Assembly (NCBI RefSeq): GCF_004791165.1
Contig: NZ_SRUZ01000003.1
Coordinates: 620,001-684,000 of the forward strand
DNA length: 64,000 nucleotides
Direction: 5' to 3'
DNA from: Mesorhizobium sp. M8A.F.Ca.ET.218.01.1.1
GTDB taxonomy: Bacteria > Pseudomonadota > Alphaproteobacteria > Rhizobiales > Rhizobiaceae
How positions within the stretch are numbered: position 1 is the first letter of the stretch; the number at the start of each line of letters is the position of its first letter. The notes below the pieces were generated by a model that was not told the origin of the DNA, searched no databases, and saw nothing but the letters and a program-made list of their open reading frames with translations. Positions 1 through 10,486 of this stretch are shown here, piece after piece. A program made the translations under genes and the position numbers.

Positions 1-221
1 GCATCAAATTCGTCGAGGCACTCGAACTCTTCTCGCATCTGGCCAATGTCGGCGACACCAAGTCGCTGGTCATTCACCCGGCATCGACCACGCACCGCCA
101 GCTTTCCGACGAGCAGAAGGTCAAGGCCGGCGCTGGCCCGGACACGGTGCGGCTGTCCATCGGCATCGAGGATGTCACCGACATCGTCGCCGACCTCGAA
201 CAGGCACTCGCCAAGGTCTGA
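1..221 (+). CDS. metY: O-acetylhomoserine aminocarboxypropyltransferase, C-terminal part (MetY)
   Basis: Only the last 72 residues are in the window; the gene enters from the left edge in frame 3 and ends at a TGA. MetY is a PLP enzyme that makes homocysteine from O-acetylhomoserine and sulfide in methionine synthesis. Seen here: [20 protein letters not shown] and the closing [21 protein letters not shown], which are the conserved C-terminal blocks of the Cys/Met-metabolism PLP family; the Asn-Val-Gly-Asp-x-Lys-Ser-Leu pattern fits the acetylhomoserine type rather than the succinylhomoserine type (MetZ). The PLP lysine lies upstream and cannot be checked. A cupin gene follows after 6 bases and is probably cotranscribed. 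Confidence 0.88.
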   Translation, partial: IKFVEALELFSHLANVGDTKSLVIHPASTTHRQLSDEQKVKAGAGPDTVRLSIGIEDVTDIVADLEQALAKV

Positions 222-227
222 CCTGAT

Positions 228-572
228 ATGACCGCGTTTCTTTCCGTCGACACCAAAAGCGTCGAGCCCGAATCCGGTGCGCCCGCGCCGGATCGTCTGA
301 TCTCCGGCGATCCGAAATTCCGCACCTGGAATGTCGAGGAGCGCGACGGCGGCCTCTATGCCGGCATCTGGGAATCGACCCCCGGCAAATGGCGCATCGT
401 CTATGACGAATGGGAGTTCTGCCACATTCTCTCAGGCGTCTCGGTGATCGCGGACGAGGGCGGCGAGGCGCGCACCGTCAAGGCCGGCGACAGCTTCGTG
501 CTGCGGCCGGGCTTCAGGGGAAGCTGGGAAGTGCTTGAAACGACTCGCAAGGAGTATGTGATCAAGCTTTGA
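228..572 (+). CDS. Cupin domain protein (DUF861/EutQ-like)
   Basis: A 114-residue single-domain cupin. The central stretch EWEFCHILSGVSVIADEGG followed by VKAGDSFVLRPGFRGSWEV is the usual pair of cupin motifs of the DUF861 / Cupin_3 group, which includes (S)-ureidoglycine aminohydrolase and EutQ-like proteins. Most members bind a divalent metal through His/Glu residues, but the His set here is reduced (one clear His in motif 1), so catalytic activity is uncertain. It starts 6 bases after metY, suggesting one transcript, and its stop codon directly abuts the stop of the convergent gene on the other strand with no gap. Function beyond the fold cannot be assigned. Confidence 0.85.
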   Translation: MTAFLSVDTKSVEPESGAPAPDRLISGDPKFRTWNVEERDGGLYAGIWESTPGKWRIVYDEWEFCHILSGVSVIADEGGEARTVKAGDSFVLRPGFRGSWEVLETTRKEYVIKL

Positions 573-1637
573 TCATTTCGCCGGGAACTGGGCGAGGCAC
601 GCGTCCGAGGCCTTGTCGTGAGCGGCCAGCAATTCGCTGTCCTGCGCATCGATGTCCGCGTCCGATATCTCGTCGCGATAATATTGCGTCAGGAGATCCA
701 TCCCTGTTTGCGTGACGCCCTGCGTCGGCAGCTCGCGGGCAAGGCAGCCGCACAGGCCAAGCGCGCGGTCCGGCGAACCGGTCTTGCGGTTGGTCAGGAT
801 GAAATCCTGCACCGGACAGGCGTCGAGGAAGGCATCGAAGTCAAGTCGCTGCTGCTGCTGGTCGCCATGGTTGAAATAGGCCGGCTGCCACTGGCTCTTG
901 CCGCTGGCGACGTCGCAGCCGGTGCCGGCATCCTCCGCGTCCTTGACCAGAGCCTGCCACGGCTTTTCCCTGTCACCGGTCGGATAGACAAAGCTTTCGC
1001 CGAAAGAGGCCGCGTAGGTGTCGAGATCGGCCTGTGCAAGGCCGATCGTCTCGAACCGGTTGAACTGGCACTGGCATTCGCTGGTCACCCGTTCAGCCTC
1101 ACCCTCTTCGGGCTGTTCGCTCGATTTGTTTTTCCGGCAGGCCGCGATAAAGGCAGTGCCGTCGAGCGAAGAAGCGGGAAATGTCGAGCTGTCGGCATAG
1201 CGCTCATCGTTCCAACTGGCCAGCGTCTGGTTGAGCTGCAGGTCGATAAAGCCTTTGCGCTTGAAGGCGCCGAGCCCGACCTTGGCCGGGTCCGTCAGCC
1301 TGGCGCCCGGAATGTCGCCCAGCACCTCGCGATAGCCGTCGCCCTCCAGCACGAACAGGAACAGCCCGCACTTGACCCCGTCGCAGGCAGGATCCTGCAC
1401 ATAGACATAGATCTCGGAAAATCCGTCGAGGTTGAAATCGACCTCATAGGCGCCGAACCTCTCCGCCGGCACTTTCGCGCCAATCTGGCGTTCGAGCAGC
1501 ACGCTCGCCAGCTTCCTGGCGATGGCGTCACTGTTTTGCTGCGGGATATTCTCCGTCTGCTGGGCCACGGCGCCAGCCATGCAGCCGAGCAGAATCGTCA
1601 CGGCGAGCGCGATCGCGCCTCTCGAAAACAATCTCAT
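573..1637 (-). CDS. Putative lipoprotein / exported protein of unknown function
   Basis: I do not recognise the family. The 354-residue form starting with MRLFSRGAIALAV is preferred over an upstream start because it begins with a positively charged and hydrophobic signal sequence; LLGC at about residue 19 could be a lipobox, and AVA-Q just after could instead be a signal peptidase I site. The mature part holds an FG-GAP/EF-hand-like stretch (DFNLDGFSEIYVYVQD) and two similar C-terminal modules, each with a Cys-x-Cys pair followed about 20 residues later by a DLDTY or DLLTQYY helix. It begins 22 bases after the end of the P450 gene on the same strand, so the two may share a transcript. Likely periplasmic or outer-membrane anchored. 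Confidence 0.72.
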   Translation of the reverse strand: MRLFSRGAIALAVTILLGCMAGAVAQQTENIPQQNSDAIARKLASVLLERQIGAKVPAERFGAYEVDFNLDGFSEIYVYVQDPACDGVKCGLFLFVLEGDGYREVLGDIPGARLTDPAKVGLGAFKRKGFIDLQLNQTLASWNDERYADSSTFPASSLDGTAFIAACRKNKSSEQPEEGEAERVTSECQCQFNRFETIGLAQADLDTYAASFGESFVYPTGDREKPWQALVKDAEDAGTGCDVASGKSQWQPAYFNHGDQQQQRLDFDAFLDACPVQDFILTNRKTGSPDRALGLCGCLARELPTQGVTQTGMDLLTQYYRDEISDADIDAQDSELLAAHDKASDACLAQFPAK

Positions 1638-1659
1638 AGCAAGCCCCAGCCCACTATGG

Positions 1660-2910
1660 TCAGAAGCGCACGGAGAGCGCCTCCAGCCCATGGAAGTGGT
1701 AAGTGTCGCGGAAGCGGGGCTGTTCGGCAAGATGCAGTAGCGGGTACCGCTCGAACAAAGTCTTCAGCGAAACCTGCAGTTCGAGCCGGGCGAGTGGTGC
1801 GCCGATGCAGAAATGGATGCCGGCACCGAACGACACGTTCTTTTGGTCCGGTCGGCCGGACTGGAAGGCAAGGGGTTCGGCGAAGGCGTGCGGGTCATGA
1901 TTGGCCATGCCGAGCAAAAGCCCGATCGTCTGGCCCGGCCGCACGACGATGCCGGGCGCGATTTCGATTTCCTCATAGGCATAGCGCATGAACATGTGCA
2001 GCGGCGCGTCGAAACGCAGGCATTCCTCGACCGTCGCCGCAGTCGTTTCCGGTGAGGTGAAGAAGCGGCGCGGGTCGCCGCCTTGCGCCAGGATGGAATA
2101 GACGGCATTGCCGGTCTGGTGCACGGTTGCTTCATGGCCGGCATTGAGCAGCAGGATGGCCGAGGAGACCAGTTCGTCCTCTGACAGTTTTTGGCCGTCT
2201 TCCTGGGCCGAGATCAGCAGCGACAGCAGGTCGTCGCCCGGGTTCCTGCGCCGCTCTGCAACATAGCCGCGCAGGAAGTTGGAGAACTCGTCCGCCGCGC
2301 GGTTGGCCGTGTGCTCGGTCTCGCGGCTGCGGCCATGGATGTACATGGCGACCATCTGATGTGACCAGTCGAGCAGTTGCGGTCCCATCTCGACCGGCAC
2401 GCCGAGCATTTCGGCGATGATTGTGATCGGCAGGGGCGAAGCAAAGGCCGGCAGGAGGTCGACGGCCTTGCCTGGGTCGAAACGGTCGATCAATTCCTTG
2501 GCGAGCGCTTCGACACGCGGCCGCAACCGTTCGACCTGACGCGAGACGAAGGCACGGTTGACCAACGTCCTCAGCCGCGTGTGCACCGGCGGCTCCAGTT
2601 CCAGCATCGAATTGGCTTCGATGCCGTCGAATGCCTTGAGATGGGTTCTATCCTGACCGACACCCCGGCTGTCGGGAATGCCGGCCGGGTTCTGGCGGCC
2701 GAAGCGGCGGTCGCGCAGCAGTTTGTTGACGTCGCCGAAGCCGCCAAAGCACCAGAAGCCGAATTCTTCCCAGTAGAACGCATTCGATGCGTCGTGCAGG
2801 AAGCCGTAGGCCTCGTACGGATTCAGGAAGAAGGCCGGCTCGCGCGGGTCGAGCCTAAGCCGGCGAGTGGCTGGATCAAAGGCCAGATAGGAGAGCGTCG
2901 GTTTGGTCAT
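1660..2910 (-). CDS. Cytochrome P450
   Basis: A 416-residue soluble bacterial P450, the usual length. Visible signatures: I-helix LLNAGHEAT (oxygen-activation Gly-His-Glu-x-Thr), K-helix EECLR (Glu-x-x-Arg), and the haem-binding loop FGAGIHFCIGAPLARLE with the axial thiolate at Cys368. Such enzymes use electrons from a ferredoxin and reductase to hydroxylate small hydrophobic substrates; no redox partner is encoded beside it, so it must borrow one. It is divergent from the flavoprotein oxidase at 3015, with about 100 bases between them for both promoters, and lies upstream of the lipoprotein-like gene. The substrate cannot be read from sequence. Confidence 0.95.
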   Translation of the reverse strand: MTKPTLSYLAFDPATRRLRLDPREPAFFLNPYEAYGFLHDASNAFYWEEFGFWCFGGFGDVNKLLRDRRFGRQNPAGIPDSRGVGQDRTHLKAFDGIEANSMLELEPPVHTRLRTLVNRAFVSRQVERLRPRVEALAKELIDRFDPGKAVDLLPAFASPLPITIIAEMLGVPVEMGPQLLDWSHQMVAMYIHGRSRETEHTANRAADEFSNFLRGYVAERRRNPGDDLLSLLISAQEDGQKLSEDELVSSAILLLNAGHEATVHQTGNAVYSILAQGGDPRRFFTSPETTAATVEECLRFDAPLHMFMRYAYEEIEIAPGIVVRPGQTIGLLLGMANHDPHAFAEPLAFQSGRPDQKNVSFGAGIHFCIGAPLARLELQVSLKTLFERYPLLHLAEQPRFRDTYHFHGLEALSVRF

Positions 2911-3014
2911 GCCAGACCCATAGCGCGGCTTGCCAGTCCGGTTCCAGACCGTATGTTGCGTGCGGCAGCCCGATTGATTGAGCCAGCCAGTAGGGTCGCG
3001 GAAAGTCTGAACGG

Positions 3015-4117
3015 ATGAATGTGATCGTTGTCGGCGCGGGTATCGCGGGTCTCTCCACGGCGTGGTCGCTGGTCAAGGCAGGCCACACCGTGTCGATCGT
3101 CGAGCAGGGGCCGATCCCCAATCCGCTGGCGGCATCGGGCGACCATCACCGCATCATCCGCCGGGCCTATCGCGCGGGAACCGGCTATGGGCGGCTGATC
3201 ACCGAGGCCTATGAGGCCTGGGACGAGATGTGGGCCGATCTCGGCGAGAACCACCTCGATGCGCGCGGCTTCGTCTGCGTTTCGCGCGAGCCCGGCGATG
3301 AGGCCGAGGAATACCGTGAGGGTCTGGAAGAGGGAAATTTCCCTTTCGAACTGCTGGAACCGGACGCAGCCGTCGAGCGCTGGCCGTTCTTCGAGGCTGG
3401 CTCGTTCCGCTATGCCTATTTCTCGACGGAAGGCGGCGCACTGCATTGCCGCAAGATAGCAGCCGGGCTGGCCACATGGTTGCGTGCCAACGGAGCCAAT
3501 GCCTACGAGCACAGCAAGGTGACGGAGATCGATGCCGAGGCCGGCCATATCGTGCTGGAAAGCGGCGAGACGATGCAGGCCGACCGCATCGTCGTAGCCG
3601 CTGGCGCCTGGGTGCTGAAGCTATTCCCTGAGCTCGGCGGCGAATTGAGGACCTTTCGCACCGCGCTCGCCTATGTCGAACCGCCTGCCGATCTCAAGGC
3701 GGCATGGGAGGCTGCGCCCGTCATTCTCGATGTCGGCGGCAAGACCGACGGCTACATGATCCCGCTCACCCGGGGCGCCGGCATGAAGTTCGGTTCGGCC
3801 TACACAAGGTGCCGACCAGCAACGCCGACTGGAACCGCGAGCCAGTGCCGGGCGAGGGTGAGGCGATCCGCAACCTGTTTTCGCCGCCGATCGCCCGCAT
3901 CGAGGAGTACAAGGTGACCGAAGTGGTCACCTGCGCCTACACCTTCACCGATGACGAGAAATTCCTGGCGCATGAGACCGGCAAGTGCCTGATCGTCTCT
4001 GCCTGTTCCGGTCACGGCTACAAATTCGGCGCGGCAGTGGGGCGCCGTGTTGCCAAAGCCATTGGCGATGGCGATATCGCCGGTCTCAAGGCCTGGCTGC
4101 GGGCCGAGGTGGCCTAA
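3015..4117 (+). pseudogene. Frameshifted FAD-dependent amine oxidase, sarcosine oxidase/DadA type
   Basis: The first part reads as an FAD oxidoreductase: Rossmann motif VVGAGIAGLSTAWSLVKAG at the N-terminus, then the DAO-fold core ending with GGKTDGYMIPLTRGAGMKFG. At about base 3803 the frame is lost; the next frame resumes with HKVPTSNADWN and carries on to a normal C-terminus including CSGHGYKFG. Adding one C after TAC at 3801-3803 restores a single 367-residue protein. In the second half CAYTFTDDEKFL matches the monomeric sarcosine oxidase segment that carries the covalent-flavin cysteine. Both halves look under selection, so this is either a very recent mutation or a base-call error. Expected role: oxidation of an N-methyl or amino acid substrate with release of hydrogen peroxide. 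Confidence 0.85.
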
Positions 4118-4119
4118 CC

Positions 4120-4713
4120 CTAGTCCTGGCAGTGCCTGGGAATATGCACGCGCCGCCAGCCGGACGAACCTTGGCGCACCAGCACGCGGCGCGCGACGGT
4201 CTGGTAGGAAGCGGGAACATCGATGACGCGCCTTTGCTCGGGCCGCACCAGCACCTCCTCGGCGATGCTGTCATATTGCGCCGGAATGACGACGCGGCGC
4301 GTGCGTTCGGGCTGGATCACCACCGTCTCGGCGACGCGTTCGTAGCGTGCCTTGTGCCAGACCTTGCACAGCACGCGGCGGCCATGGATGACGCGCCATT
4401 CCCAGGAATAGCCGCCGCCATCGGCCCTGACGTTGTGGTAGACGGTCCGGTTGATTGCCGGCACCACTTCATACCGAACCTGGGCCGGCACGGTCATCAC
4501 CACGCGCTCCCGCGTGCCATAGATCGGCGGGTCATAGTCGACGACCTGCTGGCCGGGAGGGCTGATCATGACGTCCTCGTAGACCGTGTCATAGACGTCA
4601 GGTGTGCGGACGGGCTCGTAGCATTCGACGGCGCGGCCGCCGGCCGCCGTTTGCGAAATCGAGCCGAGCAGGGTCAGTCCGGCAATGGCGAAGCGTGCGG
4701 TTTTCCCAGACAT
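4120..4713 (-). CDS. Exported protein with VPAxY-type repeats
   Basis: A 197-residue protein starting at the ATG preceded by a strong GGGGGAG ribosome site. The first 24 residues form a signal peptide (AIAGLTLLGSISQTAAGG). The rest is built of repeated beta-rich units of about 25 residues of the type V-x-x-PAxY-x-x-V-x-x-x-V-L-V-x-P-x-x-x-R: VPAQVRYEVV, IPAQYDSIAEEVLVRPEQRR and VPASYQTVARRVLVRQGSS are three clear copies. There are Cys residues near both ends. Similar repeats occur in bacterial periplasmic and OmpA-linked proteins, but no biochemical function is known to me. It ends 2 bases from the end of the convergent flavoprotein gene. Confidence 0.78.
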   Translation of the reverse strand: MSGKTARFAIAGLTLLGSISQTAAGGRAVECYEPVRTPDVYDTVYEDVMISPPGQQVVDYDPPIYGTRERVVMTVPAQVRYEVVPAINRTVYHNVRADGGGYSWEWRVIHGRRVLCKVWHKARYERVAETVVIQPERTRRVVIPAQYDSIAEEVLVRPEQRRVIDVPASYQTVARRVLVRQGSSGWRRVHIPRHCQD

Positions 4714-4933
4714 GGCACTCCCCCGTTTGACTGCAGGCAAAAGTTCAACGCAGAATTGTAGGGGAAGCCGTTGCGGAGAAAAGCGGTTTCGGCGCATTTC
4801 GTTAAGCGACGAGGTTAAGAAACTGCTACCTGTCGGGGCTGGCTCGGTATTTCGGGCCGGCGCGGCATCAGCTGCTGCTAATCCTTGCCCGGAAGCTTGA
4901 TTCGACTTACCCAGATGGCTAGGACGGGTCGGC

Positions 4934-4966
4934 CTTGCAGAAGGATGAGCCGGCATCCTATTTACA
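4934..4966 (+). promoter_or_regulatory. Candidate RpoH (sigma-32) promoter of clpP
   Basis: Within the 334-base gap before clpP, CTTGCA at 4934-4939 is followed after exactly 17 bases by CCTATTTAC at 4957-4965. The alphaproteobacterial heat-shock promoter pattern is CTTGAA, 16-17 bases, CYTATNT, so only one base of the -35 half deviates. A start near 4972 would give a leader of about 75 nucleotides. ClpP is a known heat-shock target in this class. The rest of the gap (4714-4933) shows nothing else I can name. Confidence 0.6.
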
Positions 4967-5047
4967 TCTTGACGATCCAGAACCGATTCTGCCCGAGCTG
5001 CCAGCCTGTCCGGCGCCGGAATCCCACCGCGAGACAAGAGATATCGA

Positions 5048-5677
5048 ATGAAGAACCCCGTCGAAACCTACATGAACCTCGTTCCGATGGTGGTCGAACA
5101 GACCAATCGCGGCGAGCGGGCCTACGACATTTTCTCGCGCCTCCTCAAGGAGCGCATCATTTTCATCACCGGTCCGGTCGAGGACGGCATGGCGACGCTG
5201 GTCTGCGCGCAGCTTCTGTTCCTCGAAGCCGAGAACCCGAAAAAGGAAATCAACCTCTACATCAACTCGCCGGGTGGCGTCGTCACCTCGGGCATGGCGA
5301 TCTACGACACCATGCAGTTCATCAAGCCGGCCGTGTCGACGCTGTGCATCGGCCAGGCGGCCTCGATGGGCTCGCTGCTCCTGACCGCGGGCCACAAGGA
5401 CATGCGTTTTGCCACGCCGAACGCACGCATCATGGTTCACCAGCCGTCCGGCGGCTTCCAGGGCCAGGCGTCGGATATCGAGCGTCATGCCCAGGACATC
5501 ATCAAACTGAAGCGTCGCCTCAACGAGGTCTATGTCAAGCACACCGGCAAGAGCTATGACGAGATCGAGAAGACGCTTGACCGCGACCATTTCATGACCG
5601 CCGACGAGGCCAAGGATTTCGGCCTGATCGACAAGGTCATTTCGTCGCGCGAGGCGGCCGAGGGGGCGTTGGCATAA
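5048..5677 (+). CDS. clpP: ATP-dependent Clp protease proteolytic subunit
   Basis: A 209-residue ClpP, the normal size. Serine protease core: [17 protein letters not shown], the nucleophile in [11 protein letters not shown], the catalytic His in [20 protein letters not shown], and the Asp in the [19 protein letters not shown] block. The protein forms a tetradecameric barrel in the cytoplasm and degrades substrates unfolded by ClpX or ClpA. It is the first gene of the clpP-clpX-lon-hupB block conserved in alphaproteobacteria; 296 bases separate it from clpX, so clpX probably also has its own promoter. The promoter upstream of clpP looks RpoH-dependent. Confidence 0.98.
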   Translation: MKNPVETYMNLVPMVVEQTNRGERAYDIFSRLLKERIIFITGPVEDGMATLVCAQLLFLEAENPKKEINLYINSPGGVVTSGMAIYDTMQFIKPAVSTLCIGQAASMGSLLLTAGHKDMRFATPNARIMVHQPSGGFQGQASDIERHAQDIIKLKRRLNEVYVKHTGKSYDEIEKTLDRDHFMTADEAKDFGLIDKVISSREAAEGALA

Positions 5678-5973
5678 AGGCTGGGTGGCAGTTGGATGGC
5701 ACCATCACGCGCTTTTGGCGTGTCTTGCGTCATTTCGGCCACAATTGGCTGTTCCCTCGGAGGTCGGGATTGCCTACGTTAAGGCTATGTTGATTTTCGA
5801 CGGCTTAGCTTTGCGTGTGGAAGCTGCGAATCATTGCCACGTTTTCTGATTTGTGTTTCGTACGGAATACGTTGCGGGGAGCCGGAAGACTGGCGGCGGC
5901 GGATTCCCGCGATAAATAGAGTATGCGCCCTTTCAGCCAGACCATCGGCGGGCGGCCATGAAAGGACATGAAA

Positions 5974-7248
5974 ATGAGCAAGGTCGGCAACAACAGCGGT
6001 GATTCCAAGAACACGCTTTATTGCTCGTTTTGCGGCAAAAGCCAGCACGAGGTGCGCAAGCTGATCGCCGGCCCAACGGTGTTCATCTGCGACGAGTGCG
6101 TCGAGCTGTGCATGGACATCATCCGCGAGGAGAACAAGACCTCGATGGTGAAGTCGCGCGAGGGCGTGCCGACCCCGCAGGAGATCCTCAAGGTTCTCGA
6201 CGACTACGTCATCGGCCAGCCTTACGCCAAGCGCGTGCTGTCTGTGGCCGTGCACAACCACTACAAGCGCCTCGCGCATGCGGGCAAGAACAACGATGTC
6301 GAACTGGCCAAGTCCAACATCCTGCTGATTGGCCCGACCGGCTGCGGCAAGACGCTGCTGGCGCAGACGCTGGCCCGCATCATCGACGTGCCCTTCACCA
6401 TGGCCGACGCCACGACGCTGACCGAGGCCGGTTACGTCGGCGAGGACGTCGAGAACATCATCCTCAAGCTGTTGCAGTCGGCCGACTACAATGTCGAGCG
6501 CGCCCAGCGCGGCATCGTCTACATCGACGAAATCGACAAGATTTCGCGCAAGTCCGACAATCCCTCGATCACCCGCGACGTGTCGGGCGAGGGCGTTCAG
6601 CAGGCGCTGTTGAAGATCATGGAAGGCACCGTCGCTTCCGTGCCGCCGCAGGGCGGCCGCAAGCACCCGCAGCAGGAGTTCCTGCAGGTCGACACCGCCA
6701 ACATCCTGTTCATCTGCGGCGGCGCCTTTGCTGGCCTGGACAAGATCATCTCGGATCGCGGCAGGAAGACCTCGATCGGTTTTGGCGCCATCGTCGCGTC
6801 GCCGGAGGATCGCCGCACGGGTGACGTTTTCCGTCTGGTCGAGCCCGAGGATCTGTTGAAATTCGGCCTCATTCCGGAGTTCGTCGGTCGTCTGCCGGTC
6901 CTGGCGACGCTGGAGGATCTTGACGAGCCGGCATTGATCCAGATCCTGACCGAGCCGAAGAACGCGCTGGTCAAGCAGTATCAGCGCCTGTTCGAAATGG
7001 AAAATGTCGACCTGACCTTCCACGAGAACGCGCTTTCGGCGATCGCCAAGCGCGCCATCGAGCGCAAGACCGGCGCGCGCGGCCTGCGTTCGATCATGGA
7101 AGCGATCCTGCTCGACACGATGTTCGAACTGCCCGCGCTCGAAGGCGTGCGCGAGGTGGTGATCTCGGAAGAAGTGGTGACCGGCAGCGCCAGGCCGCTC
7201 TACATCTATTCCGAACAGAAGGAAAAGAAGGGCAATGTCAGCGCATGA
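5974..7248 (+). CDS. clpX: ATP-dependent Clp protease ATP-binding subunit ClpX
   Basis: A 424-residue ClpX. N-terminal zinc domain with four cysteines (YCSFCGK ... [10 protein letters not shown]), Walker A GPTGCGKT, the pore-loop region [11 protein letters not shown], Walker [11 protein letters not shown], and sensor-2 GARGLRS. It unfolds tagged substrates and feeds them to ClpP. Two in-frame ATGs lie close together at 5968 and 5974; AAAGGA at 5961-5966 sits only one base from the first but seven from the second, so the second (protein starting MSKVGNN) is chosen. A hairpin terminator follows 28 bases after the stop. Confidence 0.98.
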   Translation: MSKVGNNSGDSKNTLYCSFCGKSQHEVRKLIAGPTVFICDECVELCMDIIREENKTSMVKSREGVPTPQEILKVLDDYVIGQPYAKRVLSVAVHNHYKRLAHAGKNNDVELAKSNILLIGPTGCGKTLLAQTLARIIDVPFTMADATTLTEAGYVGEDVENIILKLLQSADYNVERAQRGIVYIDEIDKISRKSDNPSITRDVSGEGVQQALLKIMEGTVASVPPQGGRKHPQQEFLQVDTANILFICGGAFAGLDKIISDRGRKTSIGFGAIVASPEDRRTGDVFRLVEPEDLLKFGLIPEFVGRLPVLATLEDLDEPALIQILTEPKNALVKQYQRLFEMENVDLTFHENALSAIAKRAIERKTGARGLRSIMEAILLDTMFELPALEGVREVVISEEVVTGSARPLYIYSEQKEKKGNVSA

Positions 7249-7276
7249 TATGGCACTTGGCCCTATATTTTTGTGG

Positions 7277-7301
7277 AACGGCGCCCTTGCGGCGCCGTTT
7301 T
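7277..7301 (+). terminator. Rho-independent terminator after clpX
   Basis: A perfect 9-base-pair stem AACGGCGCC / GGCGCCGTT with a five-base loop, followed by TT and a U-poor tail. It closes the clpX transcript, so lon is expected to be transcribed separately from within the following 220 bases. Confidence 0.75.
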
Positions 7302-7522
7302 GCTGTGACGGGTATACGGCCTGAGCGATGGAGTGGATTTGCGGACGATGTTAACTCTTGATCTTTGCCCCGCTTGCATCCACCTAACACGAGAAGGCCG
7401 AGGTGCCCGATTTCTGTGCTGTAAAACTCCCGTCACAAACGGTGGTAGGCGGAACGATCCCCGGTCGTTAATATAAGATTCGTGGTTGGCCTGATGGTGG
7501 CCGCGACATGAAAGGTTGGACA

Positions 7523-9934
<2,412 letters not shown>

Positions 9935-9964
9935 TTTTTTCTAAGGTTGCAGCGCACAAACAGA

Positions 9965-9990
9965 AAGCCGGGCCTCGCGCCCGGCTTTTT
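9965..9990 (+). terminator. Rho-independent terminator after lon
   Basis: Nine-base-pair stem AAGCCGGGC / GCCCGGCTT with a five-base loop and a run of five T, 31 bases after the lon stop. Confidence 0.88.
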
Positions 9991-10002
9991 CATGTGAAAA
10001 AC

Positions 10003-10022
10003 CCCGGAATTCCGGGCTTTTT
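10003..10022 (+). terminator. Second, back-up terminator after lon
   Basis: The 14-base palindrome CCCGGAATTCCGGG followed by CTTTTT, 13 bases after the first terminator. Together they would isolate hupB from lon transcription. Confidence 0.6.
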
Positions 10023-10130
10023 CCGCTTTTTTCCTGCCTTTTCGACTTGGTTGCGGGAACGCTTCTTTCTAAAGTCCGTTTCCTGCCGGATGAGTCGTAA
10101 GTTCCGGTGTTCTCATGGAAGGGAATTTTT

Positions 10131-10403
10131 ATGAACAAGAACGAACTGGTGTCCGCTGTCGCCGACGCCGCGAGCATTTCGAAGGGTGACGCGCAGTCGG
10201 CGGTCGATGCAGTGTTTTCTGTCATCTCCGGCGAACTGAAGAAGGGCGGCGATGTACGGCTTGTCGGCTTTGGCAATTTCACCGTGTCAAAGCGCGCTGC
10301 GTCCACCGGCCGCAACCCCCAGACCGGCGCCGAAGTGAAGATCCCGGCGCGCACCGTGCCGAAGTTCTCGGCCGGCAAAGGCCTCAAGGACGCCGTCAAC
10401 TAA
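10131..10403 (+). CDS. hupB: DNA-binding protein HU-beta
   Basis: A 90-residue HU-family protein. N-terminal helices MNKNELVSAVADAASISKGD, then the beta-arm region GFGNFTVSKRAASTGRNPQT and GAEVKIPARTVPKFSAGKGL, which is the HU/IHF signature. It is a nucleoid-associated homodimer or heterodimer that bends DNA without strong sequence preference. The ATG preceded by GAAGGGA is chosen; a longer form from an upstream TTG would add eight residues not found in the family. It has its own promoter region, since double terminators separate it from lon, and a strong terminator of its own. Confidence 0.97.
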   Translation: MNKNELVSAVADAASISKGDAQSAVDAVFSVISGELKKGGDVRLVGFGNFTVSKRAASTGRNPQTGAEVKIPARTVPKFSAGKGLKDAVN

Positions 10404-10426
10404 GCGCGTTTTATTTCAAAAAACCA

Positions 10427-10458
10427 GAAAAGCCGGGCTTGCCCGGCTTTTCATTTTT
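10427..10458 (+). terminator. Terminator after hupB, probably bidirectional
   Basis: Eleven-base inverted repeat AAAAGCCGGGC / GCCCGGCTTTT around TT, followed by CATTTTT on the plus strand and preceded by a run of A (T on the minus strand). It lies between hupB and the convergent aldo/keto reductase and could stop both. Confidence 0.85.
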
Positions 10459-10486
10459 GGACACGTATCTCCCGATCGGAAGCTCC

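Noticed and set aside
618-1991. 457-codon plus-strand frame over the lipoprotein and P450
   Set aside because: Antisense shadow; the minus strand encodes recognisable proteins.
5678-7522. RpoH promoters before clpX and lon
   Set aside because: CTTG sequences are present (for example near 5730 and 7357) but none is followed at 16-18 bases by a CYTATNT element.
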